43,182 bases of DNA, from NCBI GenBank assembly GCA_905220665.1, contig CAJNAR010000060.1, forward strand, positions 1 to 43,182, given 5' to 3'. Source of the DNA: Albugo candida. Taxonomy: Eukaryota; Oomycota; Peronosporomycetes; Albuginales; Albuginaceae. Below the pieces are notes generated by a model. That model saw only the letters and a program-made list of their open reading frames with translations. It was not told where the DNA came from and made no database searches. This document shows, in pieces, positions 21,365-33,900 of the stretch. Each line of letters begins with the position of its first letter. The stretch's first letter is position 1. The translations under genes and the position numbers were made by a program.

Positions 21365-21647
21365 GTAGTACAAAATTTGTAGAAACCGAATTTTTTTTTG
21401 ATTTTATTGTTTTCATTCCGTTGCATCTATCAGAGGCCACGATTTTCATTAATTTATGAAGGGTGGGGGCTGATTAGCGATTCCCGTAATTTTGATCTTT
21501 TTATTCCATTATACTTATTTTGATCAATCAAAAGCCACTAATCTATTAATTCATGGGGGCTGAGTGCTGATTACAGAAAAGGTGAGTGCTGAATAACGAT
21601 TCCCCCTGAGTTAATATAACACAGTTTTCGATTGAAACTTTACTACA

Positions 21648-21666
21648 AAAAGGTTATGAGCCCAAC
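21648..21666 (+). promoter_or_regulatory. Copia primer-binding site
   Basis: Immediately after the 5' LTR end (ctaca) the sequence reads aaaaggttatgagcccaac. Copia elements usually have a site complementary to initiator Met-tRNA here (tggtatcagagc-like); ggttatgagccc has the right position and partial similarity. The assignment rests mainly on position. Confidence 0.6.
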
Positions 21667-22828
21667 ACCGCACATCAATTGCATCTTGCGTGAGGACAAC
21701 TGCTTCATATGGAAGTTCGATGCTCGCATGAGGCTCGCGAAGAAAGGTCTCTTGAAATGTATTGACGTAACGAAGACTCCGGAAGAATAAAACTCCGCAA
21801 TATGGAAAATACAAGATATGAAAGCCTTCGTAATTGTGTGTATGGTCATCAGCCCAAGCTTTCCAACGTTAGTCAGGACGGCACAGTCAACTGCACAAGC
21901 TTGGGATCTTTCGAAGATATTTTTTCTCCGTCAAAGTATCCAAAACCGAGTACAAATGCAACGACAGTTGCATGAGTTCTTGATCCAGAGGGGTGGAAAC
22001 ATGATGGACCACTTCTCAAGTTTTGTGAAATATGCATGTCGATGTTTCAGGCAATTGCCGATGAAATCAGTCAAGACAAACAGTTGGTGATCCTGTTCGG
22101 CATTTTGTCCGAAGAAAATGATCATATATCAAAATCTTCGACAATAGACAAGAGATAAATCTCTTCCAGGCCGAAGAAATGCTCCGTCAATAGTTCGAAA
22201 GTATGATGCGAAAGGAAAAGAGTGAAGTTGCTTTGAAGGCAATTACGAAGAGCCGAAATTCTCGAATTGAACGAAAAGGAAGGAAGTTGGAGGAGAATGT
22301 TCTGCATATAATCGTTAAGAAGGAAGATTGCTGGAAGAATCAGAGAGTGAAAGAAGAAAGGAAGGGCAAACGTCCACAGTATGTGATACTATGGAGGGAG
22401 GATGGCTACTAGACAGTGGTGCAAGCAGCCATATGTGCCGTTATGAAGAAAAATTCAACGATATCCGACCCCTGGTGAAAAACATTCGTATCATGATTGC
22501 TAATGGAAAGCGAGTTGCGGTAAGCGGCATTGCTACAATCCGAATCGTTCTAAGTAACAAGAAGCCAATTCGGATCGATAATGTACTTTTCGTGCCCGAG
22601 TTGGACCGTCGGTTATTGTCGGTACCGGTACTGGTAGAAAGCGGGCTTAACGTTTCGGTAAAAAACGCATCATTTACAATCATTTACAATCAAATAATTG
22701 TGACCGAGGCGGCTCGAAAGGGGACACTATATGTAATGGAAAGTGTTGAAAGTGAAAAAGTGCGCGCTACTGTAGAAACCAAATGTCGGTTCAGCAAAGA
22801 TGAGACATTTGCCGATGACGAAATGTAA
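21656..22828 (+). pseudogene. Copia gag and protease remains
   Basis: The region from 21656 to about 22330 has gag-like content in several frames (for example HEFLIQRGGNMMDHF at 21970-22015), with stops. No zinc knuckle is visible. The frame open to 22828 contains GGWLLDSGASSHMC at about 22400-22440, the Copia aspartic protease active site (DSG) with its typical SSHM continuation, followed by the usual IANGKRV and VLFVPELDRRLLSV segments that link protease to integrase. Confidence 0.82.
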
Positions 22829-23038
22829 CTGCTGTATATATATCCGTAAAAATTACCACACCTTTGAATCATTGGATTCATTTATTCCACGAGTTCCTCC
22901 TATCTTTCGTACTTTTGGACCAATGTGCTAATGGTTACAAGACTCGTCTATCAAGTATCGACACTGTTGAAGACGATTTGTAATGGGTGTTTGAGTGGGA
23001 AATTATCGTAAAACATTTCCGAAATCGATTATGGTAAA

Positions 23039-23802
23039 TTGAAATCAACATTCGTCTTGCAAATCATATATAGCGACGTGATGAGACCATTCGAGACAAA
23101 GTCAGGAGGCGGTGGTAGATTTCTAATGACATTTATTGACGAGTTTTCTCGATTCGTGGTGATATATGTCATTACGCATAAACCTGAAATTGTCGATGAG
23201 TTCAAGAAGTATAAGGCTATGATGGAAAACCAAAAAAATGAAAAAAATGTAATGAACCCGTGGAGGAGAGTATATCAATCGCCACTTTGAAGACATGTCA
23301 AATTTCAGGCATCATACATCAGGCCAAAGTTCCGTTCTCACCACAACATAATGGATTGGCCGAACGAATGAATCGGACAATTATGGAGCGTGCAAGATCC
23401 ATGATCAATCACATGCAAGTTAAGAAGAATTGGTGGGCAGAGGCGGTAATTTCCGCAATATGTATTACTAATAGCGTACCGTGTGCAGCTCATCCAAACA
23501 AGACACCACATGATACATGCTTCAAAACAAAACAAAACTTGGATTATAGTATTTACGATTATTTGGTGCACGTGGCCTCGCGCATGTCGATACTTCCAAG
23601 CGCAAGAAATGGACACAAAAGTATTTCGGTGCATGTATCTTGGAGACACCAATCAAACAAAAGGATTGCAAGTGTTAAATTTGGGACTCCGAAAGAATTG
23701 AGTGTACTAGGGCGTCACATTTTCGAGAGCACCCTCAAAGCAAGTATGTTAGAGTCATCAAGGGAGATGCTCCAGACAATCACATACCACATGAATTCGT
23801 GA
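23039..23802 (+). pseudogene. Copia integrase remains
   Basis: IIYSDVMRPFETKSGGG (first catalytic Asp) and FLMTFIDEFSRF lie at about 23050-23155. The frame breaks near 23240, removing the second catalytic Asp of the expected SDNGGEY; the partial remnant GGEYINRHF is seen in another frame at about 23258. PFSPQHNGLAERMNRTIMER (about 23330-23390), with the catalytic Glu, and the downstream WWAEAVISAICITN segment are well preserved. Non-functional. Confidence 0.85.
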
Positions 23803-24299
23803 GTGACGATGGTATAAGACAATCCTTTGGTACCAGTCATCTCATCTCGACAAGTCACACTACAGATATAAACATGAATGGTACCTAATCAACTATTCTC
23901 TAATATCCACGGATACAATTGGCGACGTTCTAATTGTATCAATTTTGAGCGACATGTAACCGTCTCAAGGCATTGTGCCCAGGGGGAGAATGGGTACTTC
24001 GGATAGCTCCTCAGTATTCTTGATCGCTTAAGTCGGACACCATATCCCCAGAATGATATCGTGATATCCAAATTTACAAGCATTAGTTCCTGTTGGCTCT
24101 AGTTTTATATAAATTTCGGTAAACAGTAATGATATTATCCGACGCTCACAAAAGCGATATAAAAATCGAAAGTGAACATGCGAACTCAGCAGTAGAGATT
24201 CCATCATTATTTCAATAAGCATTGAAGTCATCCGAATCAAAATTCTGGAAGGAATCAATGACATCCGAACTAAAGCACTGTCAAAGGAAAATGCCTGGA

Positions 24300-24920
24300 C
24301 AGTAATGACAAATACAGGAAACCAGATACTCAAATGGGCATTCACGATTAAGCGGAACGAAAACGGGGATGTAGAGGATACAAACCTAGATTAGTAGCAG
24401 CGGGTTATAGAAAAACTGGTGGTATAGACCACTTGGAAATATACTCTCCAGTGGCAAGTTTGAATTCTATACGTGTTTCCTTGGAATTCAGTTGTCATAC
24501 AGGCTTCTCAATTCACCAATTTGACGTCGACTCAGCGTTCTGATTGGTTACCTCAAAGAAAAAGTCATTATATACCCACCTGAAGGAGTGGAATTCCATC
24601 CAAAACAAATATTCAAGCTGACCCGAAGTTTTTATGGACTCAAGCAAGCCGCTGCAACATGGTTTAAGACCATAGCAAGTATATTCGTGAGCATGCGGTT
24701 CAAACAGAGTGCAACCGACTCGTGTATATACATTCGTGAAGATATCAATTCGCAGATATATGTCACGTTGTGCGTCGATGACATGCTAATCAGTGCCAAA
24801 TGGATTGATACGATCAATGAAGTGGCAAGTGAACTCTCGAAGCATTTCAAATCGGAGATCTTAGGCAATGTTCGCTTCACACTTGAGATAAAAGTGGATT
24901 ACGTACAAGGCACAAATTAG
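24300..24920 (+). pseudogene. Copia reverse transcriptase remains
   Basis: The intact part (24588-24920) contains FKLTRSFYGLKQAAATWF, the Copia hallmark, and LCVDDMLIS, where the catalytic pair is CVDD in place of the usual YVDD. Upstream RT motifs are spread over other frames between 24300 and 24590, for example HQFDVDSAF-type sequence near 24520 followed by a stop. Confidence 0.83.
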
Positions 24921-25079
24921 ATGAAGATCAGTCAAGAAGCATTTATTACACGGATGATAGAGAGGTTTCAGCAAGCCGATGCGAAGTCAGTAAAGAATCC
25001 GAATATTGAAAGACCTTTCTTGGACAAGGCGAAAACGAGATATTTAGAATGAAAAAACGACCATATCGGTTACTCGTCG

Positions 25080-25670
25080 GATCTCTTCTATACGTTGCAA
25101 GCGGGACGAGGACAGAAATTGCCTACTCAGTGTGTCAATTGAACGACAATTGAATAAGCCAAGTGAAGAACATTGGAATGCTGTGTTACGTTATCTGAAA
25201 TCGACTATATCGAAAGGGATCTGCTATGCAAGCCAATTGGCAGGAATTGAAGTTAGTGCTTACAGTAATGCGGGCTGGGAAAGCAACAAAGGAAGCGAAG
25301 ATGAACGACCGGCGTATTAGTGATGATCAACAAGTCTTTAGTCACTTTGCAACCCAGACCTGCAACAAACCGTCGCCTTAACCACTGCAGAAGCCGAACA
25401 TGTTGCTTTGTTAGTATGCTTTCAAGAGGTGGATGGATCAAAGCTTTACTATCGGAAATGACGATCAATGTGGACTATCCTGCTGTGATTTACGAAGCCA
25501 ATCAGAGAGCGATTGCGATTGCCAAGAACGTCGGATAACGAAGTCGAGCGATGCATATTAAAAAATATCATTTCGTTCGAGAACAATTCAAGGCGAAGAA
25601 TATTGAGCTTCAGTACATCGACACCAAACGTCAACTTGCCGACTTTCTGACCAAAGATATATAGACGAAG
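25080..25670 (+). pseudogene. Copia RNase H remains
   Basis: GSLLYVASGTRTEIAYSVCQL (about 25080-25140), HWNAVLRYLKST (about 25170-25205), then frameshifts, then ANQRAIAIAKN (about 25500), a segment equivalent to KHIDIRYHFVRE reading MHIKKYHFVREQF (about 25552-25590), and QLADFLTKDI before the polypurine tract. The order and spacing are standard for Copia. Confidence 0.83.
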
Positions 25671-25717
25671 AGATCTGAGAAACTATTGGTCACATCTAAC
25701 ATTAGGAATTATTCGTC

Positions 25718-25726
25718 GAGGGGGAG
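25718..25726 (+). promoter_or_regulatory. Copia polypurine tract
   Basis: gaggggga-type purine run (ends ggggag at 25726) directly before the 3' LTR start tgttggggg. This is the position of the plus-strand primer in LTR retrotransposons. Confidence 0.75.
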
Positions 25727-25909
25727 TGTTGGGGGTGATGATGCGAGATTTTGGTGATGAACCTTAAATGGATGGGGTATCTGAGGATATCCTGGGCATT
25801 GTCAGCAATCAATGTTATTGCATAAAAAGTGAGAGACTAAGACTAACCGATTAGGCGAACTTAGGACCTAAATTAGTATAACACAGTTTTCGATTGAAAT
25901 TCTGCTACA
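25727..25909 (+). repeat. 3' LTR of Copia element
   Basis: 183 bp, TG...CA ends (tgttggggg to ctgctaca), complete and uninterrupted. It shows what the 5' LTR looked like before the MULE inserted: the insertion site here reads cctaaatta where the MULE flanks read cctgagtta. Confidence 0.9.
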
Positions 25910-27918
25910 GACCTTCCCAGCGGTAACTATCTACCGTTGAAGGCAATCTCAAAAACCTTTTGGTAGAAATTTGTCGCGGTAAGTGCTTACACTCAGCAAT
26001 CCGATACAATAGGGCAATGAGAAGCAGAATGAATACGTGTACTGGTATTATCGAATCCATTCACTTTCACTTTATCCATGAACATAAAATTAGTACCCAT
26101 GTAGCCGCTTTTATTACACTTTTTCTTGCTCTGTATACGCTCTTCCTGCAACTTCCTATATTTCAGCAGTCTCTCGTCTTTGATGCATGAAACGATACCC
26201 GGGATTTGCTCGCTTATAGATCGGTAAAAAATTGTTGCACTGCATCATCCTCGCTCCTTTCACATCATTTTCATAGCTCGGAGAAACGCTACTACTTCAC
26301 TCAGGCTCCCACACCATATAGCTATTTGATAGATATTGAGACTACTTGGAAAAGATCAACAATATTCCTCTAAAAATTTGGCGCTTTTAGTATCGCCCAA
26401 CCATCTCATGATAATTTTTGGATCTGGTAAGTCGGCATATTCTTATAGACTATGGTGATACAAAGTTGTTTGAATTCGCTTTATAGTCGAGTAAGTCGCG
26501 ATTCTGCACTATCAAGATCATATACAGCCTGATTGCCCGCGGTTTGAAATCCACCTTCTACAAAACTGTGAAATCTGACTTTTCGGCAACCGTCAATGAT
26601 TCATTTTTATTGATCAACGAAGCGCAAGAGATCATTTTGCATTAATATATGATCTTTTCCACAGACTGATACCGCCATCACAAAATGCTTGTCATGTCAT
26701 GCAGGTTTCATGTTGAGAATACACGATTCCCATCTAGCGTTTTCGGTAGTACATCGGGTGTTTTGCAGAAGTTGAGTGCATTTTAATCCGACTATCCCCA
26801 AAAACATCCTTTCGTTTCGCAGCTATTTTCATCTGCCTCACCACTCCCTGGTCAATCTTCTAACGAAGAGTTCAGAAGAAACGAGTCTTACAAATGTGCG
26901 CCTTGGTCGCCCTTCCTCCGGAACTGATATATCATGTCTTGCACTCATGGCTACAACGAATGTATATACTATGTTCACTTCTGACACAGTCTTATCTTTT
27001 CTCGGCTCAAACACAGCAAACGGAGAAGCGTGTCTTCTGAATTATCTTTCCAGTATGGATATCTAGAATACTAATCTTCTTGCTTCAGATGGATAGTCCA
27101 GTCTTCAGTTAGATACCAGAAACATGAATGTGGCGATAGATGCTTATTTCTCGACTTTAAGGACGTGAGCATCAGATATCCTGAGTCTGCGGAGGTGGCA
27201 TTCTTTGAATGTAAAGCCAGCAGTTTGAGTACATTGTGGTTGGTGATTGATATACTATCGTAGAAATGCAAAACACAGCGCTTTGACAGTACTTGGCTGT
27301 CTATGAAGTTGTCAATATCCACTTAAGACCTTTTGATACATTTTATCTGGTGTTCATCTTTTTTTTACCTTCGCTAACACTGCAGCAACCGACATCACTC
27401 TCTACTTAATTATTAACGTTTGCACTACAACTTATTGCGGGGCCTGAGTCAGATTGGAATGACAGATAGTGAACAACCTGAACCCTTTGAACTCCCGTTA
27501 TTGTGAAAGATTACCTCCCAAAGCTGCAGCCTGATTATATAAGTATCCGCGTAGTTTAGAGGAATTGAATGGCATGCATCAATGTATCACTTTTAACCCT
27601 TTATGAGAGGTTGCACATTGCAGATCAAGGAGAAACGTATGACGTTTGACAAGACTCGGCCAATCAAACGACCGAGTTAAAATCAATTTACGAAAATTGG
27701 GCCGTCGAAAAGCGTACTCTTTGGCTGAGGGATTTTCCCTATCACCATGTGCGAGTCTAAGAATTTTCTTGATGTCTAATTCGATATATAGCAACCTTTG
27801 AGCTATCCAAAGGAAAAATCTAATGTAGTGCTTTCTCGCTGTACACATCATCGTCGAAGTGTTGACAGTGTCCCCTCCATACCTTCTATGCGTGCAATTG
27901 ATAGAACATCCCTCGAAG
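25910..27918. other. No gene recognised; upstream region of CEP290
   Basis: About 2 kb. Open frames at 25960-26190 and 26776-27066 begin with non-ATG codons and show no domain. A minus-strand stretch near 26000-26200 reads like protein for ~60 codons (rich in Lys and Glu, then TNFMFMDKVKVNG), but I cannot place it in a family. Promoter or upstream exons of the CEP290 gene may lie in the last few hundred bases; none could be fixed by sequence. Confidence 0.45.
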
Positions 27919-30900
27919 ATGTTGAGGGACACTGAATGTGATTTTTCTGCCGATCCTATCCATTGTGATTTTTATCCAATAAAACAAAAAATTAATAAAA
28001 AATGCATGGGCGGATCCGACGGGCGACAACAAACATCGACAGACGAGAAATGCAAACGATCTGTATGTGTATCCGCTCGACAGGAGCTACAATTACTCAG
28101 GGGAGACTTGGATGAACTTACAACGGAAAATGAGCAAATTGTTGAGCAGCTTGCTCAAATGCAGGCAGAAAATCAGCAATGCAAGTTGGAAGTTAAGCTG
28201 CGAGATAAAGAAATTGACTCGCTCAAAACAACTTTAGATGATAAAACCGCTGTTTTGGCGAGAATCAAGGCCCAGAGTGACCCGAAAGACATCATTCATC
28301 AGCAGAACTGGCACCAGGATCTCAAGTCCACATCAGATGACCATGTTCCAGCATTAGGGAAGATGGAACCAGCTGACTCGACACCAAATACTAGATCTAT
28401 TTTAGCCATCCGCACCACGAAATATGATGGCTTTTATGATACTCTGAAGGAAAACGAACAGCTTCGGATTGAAGTAAGCGAGCTTCAAAGCGCAGTTCAA
28501 CAAATATCAAAATTAGCCTTGGCGTATGAGGAGATTATTGAAAGCACACAATGTCAGGAACGAATCTATGAAAACACCATTGAGTCTCAACAGAAAGCAT
28601 TCATACAAGCCCAGAATCGAATCCAGATTTTGGAGGAAAAGATAGCTGATAAGAGTCAGCAGGGAACTCTATTGGAATACACACTAAAAGGCGATGTTAA
28701 AACCGAGCATCGTCAATTAGAGCCTCAATATTCCAATTTGAAAGCTGACAATGCAGCGAACCAAAAATGTAAAGCGCACATTTCTTTGCAAAAAGAAGGA
28801 CACTCTCTTTGTACTTTAGAGAACGAACTGGAGACATTACAAACATTAAGGTGTCAAGACGAAAACGTTATCCAAAATCTGCAAAGCGAAGATCTCCGGG
28901 CTGTCTTGGAGCATTCGAGCCTTGACAATGCTCGATTACAGAAGAGCAGAAAATCAAAAGATAACATTATTCCTGAAGAAACCGTTTTGGATCATAAGAA
29001 TGAATTACAGAAATCAAAGAATATTATTCAGGAATTGAAAACAATGCTTCAGGCGATGGAAAATAGGCAAATAGAATTGGAGAACGATAAGCGTGTGTTA
29101 GAAGAGTGGAATCGGAGATACGAATTAGAGGCCGGAATCCACGATATTATGCTCCACTATCGTCGAATAGAAAAGGAATTGGATACTCAAAAGCGTCAAA
29201 ATCAAAACCTCCGGGATAAAGTCGGCGATCAGAAGGACACGATCGTGAACGTCGGAATTGTATGTCAGCGAAACAAGCCACAAGGAATGACATTGGAAAG
29301 CTCGGAACAAGAATTGGAAGCATTATATCTGCAAGAAAAAATAGTAGAGAGCCGAAAGCTCTTAGTCACGGAAGACCGTGCCGAGGAAATGGAACCGGAA
29401 AATGCTGATTTGCATAGCAAACTGCTAAATAAAAAGATGGAGCAATGTACGCAGACTCTGAATGGATCTACGATGCTGCTAGAAGCGCGAGTTTGTGGAA
29501 CGTGCCAGACATCTGAAACAGAGCAAAGAGATGCAGAACTTAATGGAGAACGATTCGGAATTGAGGAAAGAGCGAATTGCAAGGCTCTAAATGAAATCTC
29601 TATCAAACAAATGGTCAAAATCGCTTCTAATGTCACAGCAAGCATCCTTTCGACTGCACTAACTAACGTTAAAACATTGAAAGCATCAGCAGATGATATT
29701 TTGGTTACTAAAGAAGATCAAGACATCGAGGAAAAGAGCGTTATAGCAGCCAAGAAAGCTTCAAATAGTGCTCAGAAAAGCGATGACATTGATCCAAGTG
29801 AAAGTACGAAACAAAATGCCACTTGTCTCACTGCTGAAATAATTGCGGGCAGTGTGAAATTCGCACTTGAAGGACAAATGGCACAGTGGATAAAGACATC
29901 TCAAATGGCTCGGGACTCATTGTCACATAGTAATTCGTCAAATGGTGAGAGAGAGCTCAAAAAGGATCTACATTTCGCTCTCAAAGGAGAGATGCTGTCC
30001 CATAAACGCGTTCTGGAGGAACTGAGTGTGTGTCTAGACGACCTAAGTGTTGCTCAAAGTGCCAATACCAGCCTTCAATCATCATTACGAGAACATGAAC
30101 GAGCACTGAGAGCAGCTATGGATCAGCAATCGATTTTATACAAACATTTTGTAACGCTACAACATGAAAAGATCACACGACAGGATAACTTTGAGCGTAC
30201 TAACGAGGAAGCGAAAAATAAGTTACGCGATCTGACATTGAAATGTGAGCAGTATGAAGCCTTTATTCAGCAAGTAAACTCTGACGGCGCTTGCACTTCA
30301 CCTACGTCTCTTGAAGACTATGTTAATCAAGCACGCAATGATGATTCGTTTTTTCGCCGTATGGCCGATATGACGCAACGAATGGCTATCAGCGAACTCA
30401 ATCAGGCTCGTCTTAAACGAAAATATCACTTCATAGTGGGACAATTACATTCCAGATCACAAGTGAACAGAGATATGGAGCTGGATTATATCGAAATGAA
30501 GAAAACATTCAAGCTCCGAATTTTGTACTTGGAAAGCTGGAAAGAAGGTGCAGAAGACAGGATGAAACGAATGCTTCAGACACTCGAGCAAAGCGTTTTG
30601 AAAGCCCCTGCAATGGAACTTGCAGCGAGGCATAGTAGTCTCCTTGAAAAGTTTTCTTTACTGGTCGAACATTCGAATGAGTTGCGTCTTCGGCTTCTAG
30701 AAGTCGCGAGTTTGCCAGCGAAAGTAAGCACTCTCGAGTTTGAGAACACTCAGTTACGATATCAACAATCCAATTGCTCTCTCGACAAAGCTGCTGGCAT
30801 TGAAGAACGCATCACACAACTGGAAAGTTTATTACGAAATGCAACTGAACAGAAGGATAGTGCAGAGCACAAAGTGGCCACATTATTAGCGATGGACACG

Positions 30901-33900
30901 AAAGAACATTCTCGTAACATCAAGAGGCTAGAGAAGCTTCAGCAAGAAAATCTGATTCTTATGGATCGAATCAATGAGGTCGAAGAGTTGTACGAGGCAT
31001 TGCATCGAAAGTGCGTCAAGTACAAAGAGACCGCGACAATTGCAGCTGCGCAAGCGCAAATTTTGATTCATCGTCAGAACCGCATTCAGAACGGATCAAG
31101 AGATTTGGAAAATAGGCTCTGTGAATGGGTAGCTACAAGTGATGAGCATCAAGTCATTGGCCTTTTGCAGCGTCAAAATATGCAAATAACATCAACTTAC
31201 CAGCAATTCGCTGCGAAATATGAATGTACCCTTGAAGAAAATGAGCGAAATCGAGCGAAACTTCAGCATATGGAACTCGTGTTGGAACAGAAAGCTCATG
31301 AATTCGAGGAACGACGTGATGGAATGCAGAAAGAGATTTCTGTTCTACAAACTGCGGTCTTAGAAACAAAAGAACGCGATGATATTGCACAAATAGCGCG
31401 TTGGGAAGTTTTTCGGAAGCGTTTGGACGTTTTAGAGGAAGAATTGCGCTCAGAGCAGCTTAAGCGGCAGAAGCTGGAACGGGAAATAGAAATGGACAAT
31501 ATTAAACGGATCCGAACGGATCCATTGCAAAGTAGTATCGATCAAGAGTGCACGCCGCCAAACCACTGCTTAGAAGCCAAGGTCAAAACGTTGGAAAGTC
31601 GCGAGCGTGTGCTTATGGCACAATTAGAGAATATTGACGTGTCACGTATCGATGCCATACAGAGAGAAGGAAGGGGTTTAAAGAGAGAAATGGCACAAGT
31701 CAAACAATTGAATGAAGAATTGATTCAACGATTGGAAACCTCTCAAGAACGAATGACTCAGCTTCAGCGTGATTTGGAGACTTCAGAGCGAGAGCGTCGG
31801 AGATTATCGAATGAGAAAGAGAATTTTGAAAAACAACGGAAAGCACCCGCAACGGATGCTTGTGAGGAGCAACACACAATGGAAGAGAATGCCATAGGTG
31901 AGACACATGGCTTTCAAAAAGGACTAGCAGAGTCTTCGCATTTGCAACGAAAAGTCGGTTATTACGAATCAGATCAAGCGCAGCTTCAAAAAGCAGCACA
32001 AACGACTATTGCAAGTCTCAAATCTCTTGTGGAAGAGAAAAATGGACTTATTCAAAAGTACCAAGAGAAAATGTCGAAAGTACGTGAGGAAATGGCACAA
32101 GAAAAGATCATGGACTGCCAAGAAAACCAGCGCCTTAATGGAAAACTTTATAAAGATAAGAAGGATATGATCGAGAAACTTCGTGAAGCTATGGAAATGA
32201 TCTCACAGCTGGAACAGAATCCAAAGAGCCAGAGAGCATTGCAAGCCGCGATTGAACGCCATCAGAACGCGTTGAAGCAGTGGAAACGTGCCGAAATGCA
32301 AGTTTCAGTACTTCGACAACAACTCGAGGAATGCGAAATGAAAAAAGACTTGATTCAAAATGAGAAAGAAAATGCCGAAAAGCAAGCAGAAGAAGTCCTT
32401 GAAGAATTGAGTGTCGTATGCAATGAGCTCAAAGTACGCGATCAGAGAGAAAAAGACGCGGCTATGGAGTTGAAAAACGCGAAACGCGACGGAGCCGACA
32501 AAGATGCAAAATTGAAGCGTCTTCGCGATGCAATTACCCAACTGAAAGAAGAATTTCTTAAAGCGGAAGAGCGACACGCAATTGCAATATCCAAAGCACA
32601 AACAGGTACAAAAAATGCGGAATCAGAGCTCAAACATCAACAAAAAGCGAAATTCATGCGACAAAACGAACAGCTACGACAACGGGTCCAACACCTTGAG
32701 GCGCAAATTCGCGAGAAGGAATCAACTCAGAAGAAATCTGATAGTCAGATTCAATCATCACGGTCCGCTGATCGTGATAAAGCTGCACTTCAGAAGGAAA
32801 TTGCTCGATTGTCCAATTTGGTTAAAGACAAGTCGTTAGGAGAGTCCAAGATCGTACAAGATTTGGAAATGCAGGTTTCGGTCTTAAAGGCTCAAAACCT
32901 TGCGTTGAAACAAGCCTCTGAGGGCGTTACAAGAAACAGAGAGGAAGAAAGGAAAGTGAACAAACGCCTGACCATGGCACTCGCACGATTACAAACCAAG
33001 AACGCGGAAGTCTTGCAGACAGAAAGACGAATTGGAGAGCTAGAAGAAGAGCTGGCAGAATGGCGGCAGAAGTTTGAGACAGTGTCAAATGCAATGGAAA
33101 ACAAAGAAAGTCAAATTCAACGTATGACGTCACATGAAGGCGATCATGAGCAATATCTAGAGCGCCATAGTCAGTTTCTTACAGAAAAACTCTTGCTGGA
33201 ACGGAAAGATTGGGAGGAACGATACACAACGCAAACGAAACAACATCAAGAACACATCTCTCGTTTACATCAGCGGCTTACTCAATGTAGTGAGGCTTAC
33301 ACGGAGAAGGGTGCAGGCGATACAATGCGTGATAAGATCCATGAGGCATCGCAAGGAAAAGGAATTTGGACACGACAAGAGGCGGAATATATCATTTTGG
33401 TGGAATTTGAGGATGAATTGAAGGAACTGAGGCACAATGTTTACGAAAAAGAACAGGAGACTATGCACAAGGACACAAAACTGCTGGAATATGAGCTGGA
33501 AATTGAGAGCCTACATGTTGAAGTCAGTCGGCTCAAACAAAGGAACACTGCTACCCAGCCTCAGAATCGTGTCAATTCTTCCGAAATATCCGGTAGTTTG
33601 ACAACTTCACATAAACACATACCATTACGGACACAAGAAAGACTTGAATTCGAGAATATCATTGAAAATATGAGAAGACTGATTGCAAAATTACGTGCTG
33701 AAAATGAGAAATTGGAGAAAGAAGCTCAAAAAGGTCGTCAAGTTGGTAAGTTACAGCGAAAATCTCGTATTTTAGAGTCGAAAATCGAACAGTTGACACA
33801 AGAGAAGCAATCAACGCAAATACGGCTCGAAGGGTTGATGAATGAAAATGAAGAGTTGGTACGGAAAGCAAACCATTTCGAATCACAACGCAGAAGAGAA

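Larger units (their letters stand above)
19755..21604 (+). mobile_element. Deleted FAR1-like MULE with 9 bp TSD
   Basis: Flanked by a perfect 9 bp direct repeat cctgagtta (19746-19754 and 21605-21613), the duplication size of Mutator-like elements. The outer inverted ends begin gggaatcgttat (left) and, as reverse complement, gggaatcgttat (right). Both share the blocks cagcactcacc and ctgtaatcagcactcagcc. An inner pair of ends, acgggaatcg, lies at about 20776 and 21488 and extends outward as aaattac. Between the inner ends only a C-terminal transposase fragment remains, and a separate TIR element (19863-20763) sits between the left outer and inner ends. Relative to the copy at 6013 it lacks the N-terminal and catalytic part. 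Confidence 0.92.
19609..21647 (+). repeat. 5' LTR of Copia element, interrupted
   Basis: LTR sequence is 19609-19754 plus 21614-21647 (180 bp once one copy of the 9 bp duplication is removed), starting tgttggcgatga and ending ttactaca. Shared blocks with the 3' LTR include tatctgaggatatcct, attaggcgaact and cacagttttcgattgaaa. The 1850 bp between belongs to a MULE. Confidence 0.88.
19609..25909 (+). mobile_element. Copia LTR retrotransposon, full length, degenerate
   Basis: The two LTRs begin TGTTGG and end CTACA: 19609-21647 (split by a MULE) and 25727-25909. Between them, in Copia order, are a primer-binding site, gag remains, protease, integrase, reverse transcriptase, RNase H and a polypurine tract. 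The LTRs differ at roughly 25-30 of ~183 positions by hand alignment, so the insertion is old. Stops and frameshifts break every domain. The 5 bp on each side (cttct and gacct) do not match, so no target duplication survives. It cannot encode its own transposition proteins. Confidence 0.9.

Noticed and set aside
26776..27066. 96-codon plus-strand open frame upstream of CEP290
   Set aside because: Starts with GTG, no domain, and the minus strand reads equally well.
27859..27918. 20-codon upstream extension of the CEP290 frame
   Set aside because: It begins with GTG and has no ATG; the first in-frame ATG is at 27919.
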